Assembly (NCBI RefSeq): GCF_002939945.1
Contig: NZ_MDEB01000002.1
Coordinates: forward strand, 594,975 to 658,974
Length of the DNA stretch: 64,000 nt
From: Xanthomonas arboricola pv. populi
GTDB taxonomy: Bacteria; Pseudomonadota; Gammaproteobacteria; Xanthomonadales; Xanthomonadaceae
Direction of reading: 5' to 3'
Shown here piece by piece: positions 19,093-29,875 of the stretch. A program made the position numbers and the translations under genes. Within the stretch, counting starts at the first letter, position 1. Each line of letters starts with the position of its first letter. Under the pieces are notes generated by a model. It had not been told where the DNA came from. It saw only the letters and a list, made by a program, of their open reading frames with translations, and did no database searches.

Positions 19093-19791
19093 TCATCGGT
19101 AAGCGCGCCACACCATCACAAGGGGGGTCAGTTCCAGCATGGTGCGCAGCCAGACGCGTGCGTCCGAGCGGTACACCACAACGATGTCGCCGCCGTAGAT
19201 CTCAGGGTCCGGGTTGGCACCCTTCTCGATCTGGGTCAGATCGAATCTGGCAATCATCTTTTGCCCGTTGACGGTGCGGAACACGATGACGTTGCCGCGG
19301 CTGGCCACCGTGCTGACACCCTTGGCCTGCGCAATGGCCTGCTGCAGTGTCAGGTTTGCGCCGATCACCGGATAGATGCCCGGCTCGTCGACCGCACCGG
19401 TCACCGTCACCCGGCGACCATTGGATTCCTGCACGAATACCGACACCTGCGGCTGCTGCAGATAGCCGGCGGCGTAGCGTTCTGCCACCAGCCTTTCCAG
19501 CTCGCCGACACCCAGACCGGCCGCCTTGACGTCGCCGATCAACGGCAGCGAGATATGGCCGTTCTGATCGATGCGGACCTGCCGCTCCAGATCATCGACC
19601 TGGAACACTTTGAACAACAGCAAGTCGCCTGGGGCGAGTCGATACTCCGGTTGCACTGCGGACATCGCGAGCGGATCCGGAAGCGGCAGAGAATCCGCCA
19701 TCTTCGGACCGGTGCTGCATGCGCTCAGTGCCATCGAGCAGATCAACGCCAGGCTGAGGCCTTGGCAAAATCGTCCGATCAGTTTTTTCAT
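19093..19791 (-). CDS. gumB: GumB, outer-membrane polysaccharide export lipoprotein
   Basis: Outer-membrane polysaccharide export (OPX) protein that forms the exit route for xanthan with GumC. The 232-residue precursor starts MKKLIGRFCQG and has a lipoprotein signal with lipobox LSAC near residues 22-25. A poly-export domain follows (YRLAPGDLLLFKVFQVDDL, then HISLPLIGDVKAAGL), then a SLBB-type segment (VTVTGAVDEPGIYPV). It lacks the long C-terminal helix region of Wza. I chose the ATG at 19791 because it gives the signal peptide; the frame continues 24 codons upstream. It is the first gene of the gum unit. Confidence 0.94.
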   Translation of the reverse strand: MKKLIGRFCQGLSLALICSMALSACSTGPKMADSLPLPDPLAMSAVQPEYRLAPGDLLLFKVFQVDDLERQVRIDQNGHISLPLIGDVKAAGLGVGELERLVAERYAAGYLQQPQVSVFVQESNGRRVTVTGAVDEPGIYPVIGANLTLQQAIAQAKGVSTVASRGNVIVFRTVNGQKMIARFDLTQIEKGANPDPEIYGGDIVVVYRSDARVWLRTMLELTPLVMVWRAYR

Positions 19792-20225
19792 GCGTGTGGC
19801 TGGCTGCCTCGGTTGGGTGGGACAGGACCTCGCGCAGCATTCGACCGGCCAACACGCCAGCAAGAACGTACGACAGAGAAATTCATCCCAAGACGCTCGG
19901 GATCACGACAGGTGTGACGTGTTGCAGTGCACTATGGCATAGAACCAACGCATCGCAAGACGCTGCTCGCCATTTTTTTGACGGCGTTGGCCTATTGATT
20001 CAAGTTCGTCGTTACAACGTTAACAAAACGTGATCCACGTAGTAATCCAGCGCTAATGATTCGGAACATTTACGGATACTTAGCAGCATTCCGTGATCCA
20101 GGTCCACAGCGTGCGAAACCGCAAGCAACCGGGCTCGACCGACCACTCCATGCTGCTCTGCGGTATGCCGATGTACATATCGTGCCACCTGCATGACACC
20201 CCACGAATCACATGTTGCGGCGCAA
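19792..20225 (-). promoter_or_regulatory. Upstream region of the gum cluster
   Basis: Roughly 430 bp without a gene between the tRNA-Pro terminator and gumB; the main gum promoter should be here. A weak -35-like TTGCGA (19954-19959 area) and the CTATGCCATAG stretch after it could be promoter elements, but the match to consensus is poor. A palindrome ACGTGatcCACGT lies at about 20028-20040 and an imperfect one, GTTAACGTTGTAAC, at about 20012-20025. Neither can be assigned to a regulator by eye. Confidence 0.4.
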
Positions 20226-20256
20226 CAAAAAGCCCATGTCCGTGAAGACATGGGCT
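20226..20256 (-). terminator. Rho-independent terminator after tRNA-Pro
   Basis: A perfect 10-bp stem (AGCCCATGTC/GACATGGGCT) with a 6-base loop lies directly downstream of the tRNA on the minus strand and is followed by five T residues. It separates tRNA-Pro transcription from the gum cluster. Confidence 0.9.
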
Positions 20257-20263
20257 CCGTGTT

Positions 20264-20340
20264 TGGTCGGGGTAGCCGGATTCGAACCGACGACCACTAG
20301 TCCCCCAGACTAGTGCGCTACCAGGCTGCGCTATACCCCG
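20264..20340 (-). tRNA. tRNA-Pro (GGG)
   Basis: 77-nt cloverleaf on the minus strand with a CGGGGTA/TACCCCG acceptor stem and encoded CCA at 20264-20266. The anticodon stem is CTAGT/ACTAG and the 7-base loop CTGGGGG gives anticodon GGG. The T arm contains GGTTCGAATCC. Confidence 0.96.
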
Positions 20341-20400
20341 AAGATGTTGCACCCGCTGCTAGAGCGGCATGCGATTATAGCGGCTTTGCGACGCGTTTTC

Positions 20401-20757
20401 CTAGCGGCGCAGCAGCTGCAGAACCTCTTCCAGTTCCATGCGCACCTGCTTGATGATCTGGTTGCTCAACGCTGACTCGCTTTTGGCGCCATCGCCCTCC
20501 AGACGCAGGCGTGCGCCGCCGATGGTGTAGCCCTGCTCGTACAGCAGGCCACGGATCTGGCGCACCATCAGCACGTCGTGGCGCTGGTAGTAGCGCCGGT
20601 TGCCGCGCCGCTTGACCGGTTCCAGGCTCGGGAATTCGGTTTCCCAATAGCGCAGCACATGTGGTTTGACGTCGCACAGCTCGCTGACTTCGCCGATGGT
20701 GAAGTAGCGCTTGGCCGGAATTGGCGGTAGTTCACGATTACTGCCCGGATCCAGCAT
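20401..20757 (-). CDS. MerR-family transcriptional regulator
   Basis: A 118-residue MerR-type DNA-binding protein. The winged helix-turn-helix spans about residues 16-85: [25 protein letters not shown], then [14 protein letters not shown] short helical C-terminus (EELLQLLRR-like) probably dimerises. There is no effector-binding domain. The ATG at 20757 lies inside the 3' end of ihfA (20-bp overlap). This association with ihfA at the end of the pheST operon is widespread in gammaproteobacteria; its target is unknown. Confidence 0.9.
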   Translation of the reverse strand: MLDPGSNRELPPIPAKRYFTIGEVSELCDVKPHVLRYWETEFPSLEPVKRRGNRRYYQRHDVLMVRQIRGLLYEQGYTIGGARLRLEGDGAKSESALSNQIIKQVRMELEEVLQLLRR

Positions 20758-21037
20758 AAGCCTCCACCCGCTCCTTGAGCTTCTGGCCCGGACGGAAGGT
20801 CACCACCGTACGCGCCGAAATCGGAATTTCCTCACCGGTCTTGGGATTGCGACCGGGCCGTTGATTCTTGCGCCGCAGATCGAAGTTGCCGAAACCGGAA
20901 AGCTTCACCTGACGACCCTGCTCCAGCGCATCGCGCAGCACATCGAAGAACGCGTCGACAAATTCCTTTGCCTCGCGCTTGTTCAGACCGACCTCGTCGA
21001 ACAGACGTTCGGCCATCTCCGCTTTCGTCAATGCCAT
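20738..21037 (-). CDS. ihfA: Integration host factor alpha subunit
   Basis: A 99-residue HU/IHF family DNA-bending protein. The N-terminal helices ([21 protein letters not shown]) precede the beta-arm block [21 protein letters not shown], which holds the intercalating proline, and the C-terminal [11 protein letters not shown]. It forms a heterodimer with IhfB. The gene follows pheT by 21 bp and overlaps the MerR gene, in the conserved pheS-pheT-ihfA order. Confidence 0.97.
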   Translation of the reverse strand: MALTKAEMAERLFDEVGLNKREAKEFVDAFFDVLRDALEQGRQVKLSGFGNFDLRRKNQRPGRNPKTGEEIPISARTVVTFRPGQKLKERVEAYAGSGQ

Positions 21038-21058
21038 GCCAATCCCCTGGTTACCGCC

Positions 21059-23437
21059 TCAACTCCGGATCCGGGCGCGGTGCTCGCGCTCGATCACGGC
21101 CACCACATCGGCAACGACTGCGTCGACGTCCCGGTCGGTGAGAGTGCGCGAGTTATCCTGCAAAATCAAGCCCATAGCCAGACTCTTGAAACCTGGCTCG
21201 ACCCCCTGCCCGACATAGCGGTCGAACAACTGCACCTCGCGCAACAACGGCCCGACGGTGGTGCGCACGCTGCTCGACAGCGCCGCCCAGCTCACCTCTT
21301 CCGGCACCAGGAAGGCCAGGTCGCGACGCACCGAGGGGAAGCGCGACAGTTCGCCGGCACGCGGCAGCGCCCGTTCGACCAGCGCCGTCAGTTGCAGCTC
21401 GAACGCGATCACATCCACGTCGATGTCCAACGCTTTGGCCAGGCGCGGATGCACCTGCCCGATCCAGCCGATGCAAACGCCACCGCGATGGATGTCGGCC
21501 GAGCGCCCCGGATGCCCGAAAGGCTGGGCAGAGGGCTGGAAGTCCAGCACTGCGCCACTGGCCGCAGCCAGCGCCATCAGGTCGCCCTTCAGGTCGTGGA
21601 AGTCCACCTTGCGCGTGGGCTCACCCCACTGAAGCGCCAAGGCATCGCCACATACGGCCGCGGCGACATGCTGCGACTCCTGCGGCGCAGCGCCGGCATC
21701 GGGCGCGGCAGCGAACACCTTGCCCAGCTCGAACAGGCGCACGCGTCCGGCCTGGCGCGCGGCATTGCGGCCCAGCGTCGCCACCAGGCCCGGCAACAGG
21801 CGCGGACGCATGATCGCAAGCTCGGCGCTGAGCGGATTGGCCAACGGCACCAGGCCGTCGGTCAGCTGCCAGCGCTCCAGCAAGGTGGCATCGACGAAGG
21901 CGTAATTGATGGTTTCCTGCAGCTCGCGCGCCACCAGCTGGCGCCGCACGCTGAGCTCATCGAGCTGGGTTTCGCTCGGCATCGCAATCCGGCTTGCGCC
22001 GCCCGGCAGCGTGGTCGGCACGCGGTCGTAACCGTGGATACGCGCCAGCTCTTCGATCAGATCCTCTTCGATGGCGATATCGAAGCGACGGCTCGGCGCC
22101 ATCACCTGCCAGCCTTCGGCAACCGCCTCCAGCTGCATGCCGAGCGCGCCCAGAATGCGCGCAACTTCGGCATCGTCGATCTGGATACCGAGCACGCGCG
22201 CGATCCGCGCACGCCGCAGCAGGATGCACGCCGGCTGCGGCAGATGCTGCGGCAGTTGCGCATGCACGACCGGTCCCGGCGTACCACCGGCCAGTTCCAG
22301 CACCAGCTGCGTCGCCACTTCGATCGCTTGCGGAGGCAACGCCGGATCCACACCACGCTCGAAGCGATGACCGGCATCGGTATGCAGACCGAACTTGCGG
22401 CCACGCCCCATGATCGCGGCCGGATCGAAGTACGCCGACTCCAGGAACACGTTGCGCGTGGTCTCGGTGACGCGGGTGTCCAGGCCACCCATCAGACCAG
22501 CCAAGGCGACCGGGCGGTCGGCATCGGTGATGGTCAGGAAGCTGTCGTCCAGCGTGACCTGCCGGCCATCCAGCAGCGCCAGCTGCTCGCCGCTGCGCGA
22601 ACGGCGCACGCCGATCGGGCCTTGCAGCGTGTCCAGATCGAACGCATGCATCGGCTGACCAAGCTCCAGCATCACGTACTGGGTGATATCCACCAGCAGC
22701 GAGACCGGACGCACGCCACTGCGGCGCAGCCGCTCTGCCAGCCACACCGGCGTTTTCGCGGCAGGGTCGATGCCCTCGATCACACGTCCGCAATAGCGCG
22801 GCGCTTCGCTGCCGGCATGCAATTCCACCGCCAGCGTGCGCGTGGACACCGGCGCTACCGCACCGGCGTCGAAGGCCACCACTTCGCTGGCGCATGCGGC
22901 CGCCACATCGAAGGCGATACCGCGCACGCTGAAACAGTCGGCGCGATTGGGCGTCAGCTTGATCTCGATACTGGCATCGGGCAGCCCCAGATACTCGGCC
23001 AGCGCCTGACCCACCGGCGCATCGTCGGGTAGCTCGAACAGGCCAGACGCATCGCTGTCCAGCCCCAGCTCCTTGGCCGAGCACAGCATGCCGTTGGAGG
23101 CGACCCCGCGCAGCTTGGCCGCGGTGATGGTGAGCGCGCCGATCTGCGCACCGACCAGCGCCAACGGCGCCACCAGACCGGCACGCGCATTGGGCGCGCC
23201 ACACACGATCTGCAGCAACTCGCCCTGCCCTGCATCGACGCTGCAGACCTGCAGACGATCGGCTTCCGGATGACGCACCGCCTCGACGATACGCGCCACC
23301 ACCACCTGCCCCAGCGCTTCGCCCAACGGCGTGACCTCTTCGACCTCCAGACCGATCGCCGTCAGCGTTGCGGCAAGCTCGTCACGGCTCGCCTGGATGG
23401 GAACGTGGCTGCGCAGCCAATTTTCAGAGAATTTCAT
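21059..23437 (-). CDS. pheT: Phenylalanyl-tRNA synthetase beta subunit
   Basis: 792 residues, full length. Domains in order: tRNA-binding OB domain at about 40-150 (VVVARIVEAVRHPEADRLQVC, GLVAPLALVGA), B3/B4 editing domain at about 200-380, the B5 domain at about 405-475, the core domain, and the C-terminal FDX-ACB domain (LSRFPSVRRDLAFLV, VGPLLREVQLFDRYVG) at about 700-792. With PheS it forms the alpha2-beta2 enzyme charging tRNA-Phe. It is separated from pheS by 126 bp holding a large inverted repeat. Confidence 0.97.
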   Translation of the reverse strand: MKFSENWLRSHVPIQASRDELAATLTAIGLEVEEVTPLGEALGQVVVARIVEAVRHPEADRLQVCSVDAGQGELLQIVCGAPNARAGLVAPLALVGAQIGALTITAAKLRGVASNGMLCSAKELGLDSDASGLFELPDDAPVGQALAEYLGLPDASIEIKLTPNRADCFSVRGIAFDVAAACASEVVAFDAGAVAPVSTRTLAVELHAGSEAPRYCGRVIEGIDPAAKTPVWLAERLRRSGVRPVSLLVDITQYVMLELGQPMHAFDLDTLQGPIGVRRSRSGEQLALLDGRQVTLDDSFLTITDADRPVALAGLMGGLDTRVTETTRNVFLESAYFDPAAIMGRGRKFGLHTDAGHRFERGVDPALPPQAIEVATQLVLELAGGTPGPVVHAQLPQHLPQPACILLRRARIARVLGIQIDDAEVARILGALGMQLEAVAEGWQVMAPSRRFDIAIEEDLIEELARIHGYDRVPTTLPGGASRIAMPSETQLDELSVRRQLVARELQETINYAFVDATLLERWQLTDGLVPLANPLSAELAIMRPRLLPGLVATLGRNAARQAGRVRLFELGKVFAAAPDAGAAPQESQHVAAAVCGDALALQWGEPTRKVDFHDLKGDLMALAAASGAVLDFQPSAQPFGHPGRSADIHRGGVCIGWIGQVHPRLAKALDIDVDVIAFELQLTALVERALPRAGELSRFPSVRRDLAFLVPEEVSWAALSSSVRTTVGPLLREVQLFDRYVGQGVEPGFKSLAMGLILQDNSRTLTDRDVDAVVADVVAVIEREHRARIRS

Positions 23438-23445
23438 GAGGAGCC

Positions 23446-23558
23446 GGGAATCGGGAATGGAGAATGGAGAATCGCAAAAGCGGGGGCGCCGGGTATTCGG
23501 AACAGGATCCGCGGAGCGCGTGGCTCCAACGATTCCCCATTCCCAATTCCCGATTCCC
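23446..23558. repeat. Large inverted repeat of GGGAATC units between pheS and pheT
   Basis: Two 29-bp arms (23446-23474 and 23530-23558) are inverted copies with four mismatches, separated by 55 bp. Each arm is built from GGGAATNG units. In RNA it would form a long hairpin between pheS and pheT. The same unit recurs at 29568-29602 and 29876-29897. Confidence 0.85.
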
Positions 23559-23563
23559 CGCCG

Positions 23564-24814
<1,251 letters not shown>

Positions 24815-25174
24815 CTATGCCGCCAGCGCGCCCTTGGCCTTCTCAGCCAGCGCGGCAAAGCCGGCGGCGTCGTGCACGGCGATATCGGCCAGCACCTTAC
24901 GGTCCAGGGTGATACCTGCCTTCAGCAGGCCGTTCATGAAACGGCTGTAGCTCAGGCCATTGATGCGGGCAGCCGCGTTGATGCGGGTGATCCACAACGA
25001 ACGGAACACGCGCTTCTTCTGCTTGCGGCCGATATAGGCGTACTGCTGTGCCTTGATGACCGCCTGCTTGGCGACGCGGAAAACCTTGCGACGGGCATTG
25101 TAGTAGCCCTTCGCCAGGGTCAGAATTTTCTTGTGGCGGCGGCGCGCCTGCACACCACGCTTTACTCGTGCCAT
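24815..25174 (-). CDS. rplT: 50S ribosomal protein L20
   Basis: 119-residue L20 with the basic N-terminus [20 protein letters not shown], the [15 protein letters not shown] helix and the conserved [20 protein letters not shown] block. It is full length. The gene follows rpmI by 10 bp. L20 is the usual autoregulator of the rpmI-rplT messenger in other bacteria. Confidence 0.98.
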   Translation of the reverse strand: MARVKRGVQARRRHKKILTLAKGYYNARRKVFRVAKQAVIKAQQYAYIGRKQKKRVFRSLWITRINAAARINGLSYSRFMNGLLKAGITLDRKVLADIAVHDAAGFAALAEKAKGALAA

Positions 25175-25184
25175 GGTTCAGTCC

Positions 25185-25382
25185 TCAGAGATAGGGAAGC
25201 ATACGATCGAGACGGCCTGCATCCTCGGCGCGGACGTGGTTCGTCTGCCGCAGGTTGCGCTTCCGCTTGGTCGCTTTCTTCGTGAGGATATGGCTACGGT
25301 TTGCGTGGCCGCACTTGTACTTGCCGGAGGCGGTCTTGCGGAAACGCTTGGCCGCCGCCCGGTTGGTCTTGATCTTGGGCAT
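25185..25382 (-). CDS. rpmI: 50S ribosomal protein L35
   Basis: 65-residue L35: [20 protein letters not shown] start, then [16 protein letters not shown]. It is full length and very basic. It stands between infC and rplT in the conserved order. Confidence 0.98.
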
Positions 25383-25622
25383 TGCAATGTCCTTGATGGT
25401 GTTTTGTCACTGACCCGGGCGGCAGTCTTGCGACCACGCTTTCCATCCCTGCCCTTGCCTGCTTGTAAGTCCTTGATCGAACACGATCCGGACAGGTCCT
25501 GTGCCGCTTGCGCGGCGCCCCGGCAAAACCGGGCCGCGCAGTATGCCCGTTGCCGGGAATTCTTGCAAATGGAAGCTGTCGCCAGCCGGACGGACCCCAG
25601 CAGGGCCCGTCTCAGCGCGGAA
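25383..25622 (-). promoter_or_regulatory. infC-rpmI intergenic region with a GC-rich hairpin
   Basis: 240 bp without a gene. A strong hairpin, CGCGG-(CGC)-CCCGG with CCGGGCCGCG and loop CAAAA, lies at 25511-25538. In enterics this region binds L20 to repress rpmI-rplT; that role here is inference. Confidence 0.45.
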
Positions 25623-26150
25623 TCAGATCTTCTTCTTAGGCGCGATCATCATGACCATCTGGCGCCCTTCCAGGCGCGGGCGCGACTCGATGACGATGTC
25701 CTCGCCCAGGTCGGCCTCGATCCGGGACGCCATTTCGCGTCCCAGCTCCTGATGGCTCATTTCACGACCACGGAAGCGGATGTTGACCTTGACCTTGTCG
25801 CCCTCTTCCAGGAAGCGGCGCATGTTGCGCAGCTTGATCTGGTAGTCGCCCTCGTCCGTCACCGGACGGAACTTGAGTTCCTTGATCTCGACCTGCTTGG
25901 TCTTCTTCTTGGCCTCGTTGGCCTTTTTCTGCTGCTCGAACTTGAACTTGCCGAAATCCATGATCTTGCAGACCGGCGGATCGGCCTGCGGCTGGATTTC
26001 GACCAGATCCAGGCCTTCTTCCTCGGCCTTGGCGAGCGCTTCGTCGCGCGACAACACGCCGACCATCTCACCGTCACTGCCGATCACGCGGACGCGCGGC
26101 ACACGGATTTCTTGGTTCTTGCGGTTCTGTTTGTTGTCAGGGGTACTGAT
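25623..26150 (-). CDS. infC: Translation initiation factor IF-3
   Basis: IF-3 binds the 30S subunit and checks start codons. The conserved sequence begins [21 protein letters not shown] and continues through the linker and the C-terminal domain ([20 protein letters not shown], ending APKKKI). The N-terminal conserved residues are in frame only upstream of the first GTG, so the start must be the ATC at 26150. This is preceded at 8 bases by GGGAG. The result is 175 residues, the normal size. A rare AUC/AUU start codon is the basis of IF-3 autoregulation in other bacteria. Confidence 0.93.
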   Translation of the reverse strand: MSTPDNKQNRKNQEIRVPRVRVIGSDGEMVGVLSRDEALAKAEEEGLDLVEIQPQADPPVCKIMDFGKFKFEQQKKANEAKKKTKQVEIKELKFRPVTDEGDYQIKLRNMRRFLEEGDKVKVNIRFRGREMSHQELGREMASRIEADLGEDIVIESRPRLEGRQMVMMIAPKKKI

Positions 26151-26213
26151 ATTGCAATCTCCCAGGGGAATCGAACCGGCGCATCCGGATCATCCAGACC
26201 GGCCGGGGTTGGC

Positions 26214-28118
26214 TCACGCTGCCTGCTCTGCCTGCAGCCGTTCGATGAAGGCCGAGACCGTCATGGTCCCGAGGTCCTCTCCCGAACGTGTCCGCACGGC
26301 GACGGCGCCGTTTTCCTTCTCGCGGTCACCGACGACGAGGAGATAAGGCACGCGTTGCAGCGTATGCTCGCGAATCTTATATCCGATCTTCTCGTTACGC
26401 AAATCGGCGTTTACACGGAAGCCTTGATTTGCAAGGGTTTTCCGAACCGAGTCGACATAGTCTGCCTGTGCATCGGTGATATTTGCGACAACGACCTGGA
26501 CCGGGGCGAGCCAGGCGGGGAAGGCGCCGGCGTGGTGTTCGATCAAAATGCCGATGAAACGCTCCATCGAGCCGACGATCGCCCGGTGCAGCATGACCGG
26601 ATGCTTTTTCTGGCTGTGCTCGTCCACGTACTCGGCGCCAAGGCGGCCCGGCATCATGAAATCGACCTGCATCGTGCCCAGCTGCCAGGTGCGGCCGATC
26701 GCGTCCTTGAGGTGGTACTCGATCTTGGGGCCGTAGAAGGCGCCCTCGCCCGGCAGCTCCTGCCACTCCACCCCGCACACGCCCAGCGCGCTGCGCAGCG
26801 CGGCTTCGGCCTTGTCCCAGGTCACGTCGTCGCCCAGGCGTTTTTCCGGACGCAGCGCGATCTTGATCTCGATGTCGTCGAAGCCGAACGCGGTGTAGAC
26901 CGCCAGTGCCTGCTGATGGAAGGCGGTGACTTCTGATTCGATCTGCGATTCCAGGCAGAACACGTGCCCGTCGTCCTGGGTGAAGCCGCGCACGCGCAGG
27001 ATGCCGTGCAGCGCGCCGGACGGCTCGTTGCGGTGGCAGGCGCCGAACTCGCCGTAGCGGATCGGCAGGTCGCGGTAGCTGTGCAGGCCCTGGTTGAACA
27101 CCTGCACGTGGCCGGGGCAGTTCATCGGCTTGACCGCATAGGTGCGCTTCTCCGACTCGGTGAAGAACATCGCGTCCTGGTAGTTGTCCCAGTGGCCGGA
27201 TTTCTGCCACAGCGACACGTCCAGGATCTGCGGGCAGCGCACCTCGCCGTAGCCGCTGTCGCGATAGACCTTGCGCATGTACTGCTCGACCACCTGCCAC
27301 AGCGACCAGCCCTTGGGGTGCCAGAACACCAGACCGGGCGCCTCTTCCTGCAGATGGAACAGGTCCTGCTGCTTGCCGATGCGGCGATGGTCGCGCTTGT
27401 CGGCCTCTTCCATGCGCAGGATGTAGGCATCCAGCTGCTTCTTGTCGGCCCAGGCGGTGCCGTAGATGCGCTGCAGCTGCTCGTTCTTTGCATCGCCGCG
27501 CCAGTAGGCGCCGGAAATACGGGTCAGCTTGAAGGCCTTGAGAAAGCGCGTGTTGGGCACGTGCGGGCCGCGGCACATGTCCACGTATTCCTGGTGGTAG
27601 TACAGGCCCATCGCGGTGATGTCCTCGGACATGTCCTCGATCAGGCGCAGCTTGTACTCCTCGCCGCGCTGGGCGAACACCTCGATCACCTCGGCGCGCG
27701 GGGTGACCTTTTTGATCACCTCGTAGTCCTGCGCGATCAATTCCTGCATGCGCTGCTCGATCGCGGCCATGTCGTCCGGCGTGAACGGGCGCTCGCTGTA
27801 GATGTCGTAGTAGAAGCCTTCGGCGATGACCGGACCGATCACCATCTTGACCTCCGGGTATAGCTGCTTGACCGCATGCCCGACCAGATGCGCGCAGGAG
27901 TGGCGGATGATCTCCACGCCTTCGGCGTCCTTGGCGGTGATGATGCGCAGGCTGGCATCGTGGTCGATGACGTCGCTGGCATCGACCAGCTGGCCGTCGA
28001 CCTGGCCGGCGATGGTGGCCTTGGCCAGGCCGGCGCCGATCGACTGGGCGACCTGCATCACCGAGACGGGGGATTCGAATTCGCGGCGGCTGCCGTCGGG
28101 GAGCGTGATGTTGATCAT
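26214..28118 (-). CDS. thrS: Threonyl-tRNA synthetase
   Basis: 634-residue class II synthetase. Domains: N-terminal TGS domain ([14 protein letters not shown]), the N2 editing domain with [15 protein letters not shown], the catalytic core with [10 protein letters not shown] (zinc-binding Cys), [19 protein letters not shown] (motif 2) and [18 protein letters not shown] (motif 3), then the anticodon-binding domain. The ATG at 28118 is used; the TTG two codons upstream is unlikely. First gene of the thrS-infC-rpmI-rplT-pheST-ihfA unit. Confidence 0.97.
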   Translation of the reverse strand: MINITLPDGSRREFESPVSVMQVAQSIGAGLAKATIAGQVDGQLVDASDVIDHDASLRIITAKDAEGVEIIRHSCAHLVGHAVKQLYPEVKMVIGPVIAEGFYYDIYSERPFTPDDMAAIEQRMQELIAQDYEVIKKVTPRAEVIEVFAQRGEEYKLRLIEDMSEDITAMGLYYHQEYVDMCRGPHVPNTRFLKAFKLTRISGAYWRGDAKNEQLQRIYGTAWADKKQLDAYILRMEEADKRDHRRIGKQQDLFHLQEEAPGLVFWHPKGWSLWQVVEQYMRKVYRDSGYGEVRCPQILDVSLWQKSGHWDNYQDAMFFTESEKRTYAVKPMNCPGHVQVFNQGLHSYRDLPIRYGEFGACHRNEPSGALHGILRVRGFTQDDGHVFCLESQIESEVTAFHQQALAVYTAFGFDDIEIKIALRPEKRLGDDVTWDKAEAALRSALGVCGVEWQELPGEGAFYGPKIEYHLKDAIGRTWQLGTMQVDFMMPGRLGAEYVDEHSQKKHPVMLHRAIVGSMERFIGILIEHHAGAFPAWLAPVQVVVANITDAQADYVDSVRKTLANQGFRVNADLRNEKIGYKIREHTLQRVPYLLVVGDREKENGAVAVRTRSGEDLGTMTVSAFIERLQAEQAA

Positions 28119-28443
28119 GGGCAAGAATGAGGTCTGTGCTGGCTGCAGCGCGACGGCTGCAAGGGAGATCTGCCCATTGCGGGACAGGCTCGGATAAGCG
28201 TATGGCGAGAGGTGGTGCAGAACGAACGCCGGGCGGGCGCCCTGCGGACTGGCGCGGCCGGAATCAGCGGTGGGCGGTGGTAGTACTCATGTCGCACGCT
28301 GGGCCGGCGCGGGGCGCGGGCCACCTTCTCGCAAGGGGTCTCGGAAGCGAATGGTAAACCAATCGGCCCGCCGTTGCGCACGCCGGCACGGGGCCGGCGG
28401 GCACGTGGCATGATGCCGACCACCTGTGCTCCCAGTGCCGACC
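28119..28443. other. Divergent thrS / lacI-type regulator intergenic region
   Basis: 325 bp holding the start regions of two divergent genes. I see no clear promoter hexamers, no copy of the TGAATACGTATGCA palindrome found elsewhere in the sugar locus, and no small gene. Confidence 0.5.
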
Positions 28444-29565
28444 ATGACCATCAAGGGTAAAGCCACCTCGCTGGATATCGCCTACCTGGCCGGCGTGTCG
28501 CAGCCGACCGTGTCGCGCGCACTGCGCGGCAGCCCGATGGTCAACGAAGAAACCCGCAAGCGCATCCTGCGCATCGCCAACGAGTTGAACTACAAGGTCG
28601 ACAAGAACGCCTCGTCGCTGCGGCTGCGCAATGCCGGCACGCTGGCGCTGCTGTTCTTCGAAGACCCCACCGCCGACGATTCGCTGATCAACCCGTTCTT
28701 CCATTCGATGCTGGGCTCGATCACCCGCGCCTGCGCGCTGCAGGGTTACGACCTGCTGGTGTCCTTCCAGCAGCTGTCCAAGGACTGGCAGGCCGATTAC
28801 GAAGACAGCAACAAGGCCGACGGCATCATCCTGCTCGGCTACGGCGACTACCAGCAGTCGCGCCGGCGGCTGCAGCTGTTGGTCGAACAAGGTACCCACT
28901 TCGTCCGTTGGGGCGCGGCGCTGCCGGGGCAGCCGGGCATTTCGATCGGCAGCGACAACTATCAGGGCGGATTGGATATCACCGAGCACCTGCTCGCGCA
29001 GGGCTGTCGCCGCATCGCCTTTCTTGGCCATGCGTCCAATCATTACCCCGAGTTCGAAGAGCGCTACCGCGGCTACGTGGCTGCACTGAAGCAACAGGCC
29101 CTGGTCGCCGATCGCGCGCTGCAGTTCGATGCGATTACCACCGAGTCGTCCGGCCATGCCGCATGTCTGGAGCTGCTCGACAGCGGCAAGGCGTTCGATG
29201 CGGTGTGTGCGGCCAGCGACCTGATTGCGATCGGCGCCATGCGCGCCTTGCGCGAGCGTGGCTTGCGGGTGCCGCAGGATGTGGCAGTGAGCGGCTTCGA
29301 CGATATCGCGTTGGCCGCGTCGGTGGCGCCGGCGCTGTCGACGGTGCAGCAGGACACCAAGCAGGCCGGCACGCTGCTGGTGGAAAGCCTGGTGGCGCTG
29401 ATCCGCGGCGAAGCGGCGCAGAGCCGCACGATCCCGGTGAAGCTGGCGGTACGCGACTCCTCGCGTAGCAGCGGTCTGCAACCGCCGTTGGGGTGGAGGC
29501 CGTCCGGCCCGGAGACCGGCGACGCGGTGCTTGGTCGGGCCGCTGATGGGGTTGTCAGGCGTTGA
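28444..29565 (+). CDS. LacI-family transcriptional regulator, likely MalR
   Basis: 373-residue LacI/GalR regulator. The N-terminal helix-turn-helix and hinge (TSLDIAYLAGVSQPTVSRALRG, then RILRIANELNYKVDKNASSLR) are followed by a periplasmic-binding-like effector domain from about residue 65, ending with VSGFDDIALAASVAPALSTVQQD. The ATG at 28444 matches family N-termini. It heads a maltodextrin locus and is the obvious candidate to bind the 14-bp palindrome found upstream of three transcription units there. Effector probably maltose or a maltodextrin; this is inference from context. Confidence 0.9.
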   Translation: MTIKGKATSLDIAYLAGVSQPTVSRALRGSPMVNEETRKRILRIANELNYKVDKNASSLRLRNAGTLALLFFEDPTADDSLINPFFHSMLGSITRACALQGYDLLVSFQQLSKDWQADYEDSNKADGIILLGYGDYQQSRRRLQLLVEQGTHFVRWGAALPGQPGISIGSDNYQGGLDITEHLLAQGCRRIAFLGHASNHYPEFEERYRGYVAALKQQALVADRALQFDAITTESSGHAACLELLDSGKAFDAVCAASDLIAIGAMRALRERGLRVPQDVAVSGFDDIALAASVAPALSTVQQDTKQAGTLLVESLVALIRGEAAQSRTIPVKLAVRDSSRSSGLQPPLGWRPSGPETGDAVLGRAADGVVRR

Positions 29566-29567
29566 TT

Positions 29568-29602
29568 CGGGAATCGGGAATCGGGAATCGGGAATCGGGA
29601 AT
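29568..29602. repeat. Tandem heptamer (CGGGAAT)x5
   Basis: Five perfect copies of CGGGAAT directly after the regulator stop codon. Copy number of such repeats tends to vary between strains. Confidence 0.9.
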
Positions 29603-29751
29603 CGTTGGAGCATGCGCGAAGGATTGCGAAATCGGCCGCGGCCATTGATGCCTCGTAGGAGCGCACCCGGGCGCGATAAGGCGTTACCGGCAACGCCCCA
29701 TCGCGCCCGGGTGCGCTCCTACCTGTTGCGGGCATCGCGCGCGGCTTGCTC
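29583..29751. repeat. Duplicated unit, copy 1
   Basis: 169 bp nearly identical to 29876-30048, in direct orientation. Differences are a few substitutions and a 4-bp gap. It contains GGGAATC units and a long GTAGGAGCGC palindrome. Its last 32 bp copy the final codons of the amylase gene. Confidence 0.9.
29655..29722. repeat. REP-like palindrome, copy 1
   Basis: 22-bp arms GTAGGAGCGCACCCGGGCGC.. and their inverted copy, separated by about 24 bp. This intergenic palindrome family is common in Xanthomonas; it may act as a bidirectional terminator or messenger stabiliser. Confidence 0.8.
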
Positions 29752-29875
29752 GCCCGTCTGCCCTCATGCAGCCGCGGCCCGCAGCGTTACCAGGATCGAA
29801 GCCACCGTCGACTGGGGAAGCTCTCAAGCTGACATGCGGACAGGTGACCAGCGGAATCGCTGGGTGCCGAGGCTT

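Noticed and set aside
20264..20340. tRNA-Pro beside gum as a possible island attachment site
   Set aside because: No copy of the tRNA 3' end is seen at the distal end of the gum genes and no integrase is present in the window.
20711..23032. 773-codon plus-strand open frame opposite pheT
   Set aside because: Antisense of an essential synthetase gene; composition not protein-like.
29568..29602. Regular heptamer repeat as a possible CRISPR
   Set aside because: Contiguous units without spacers and no cas genes in the window.
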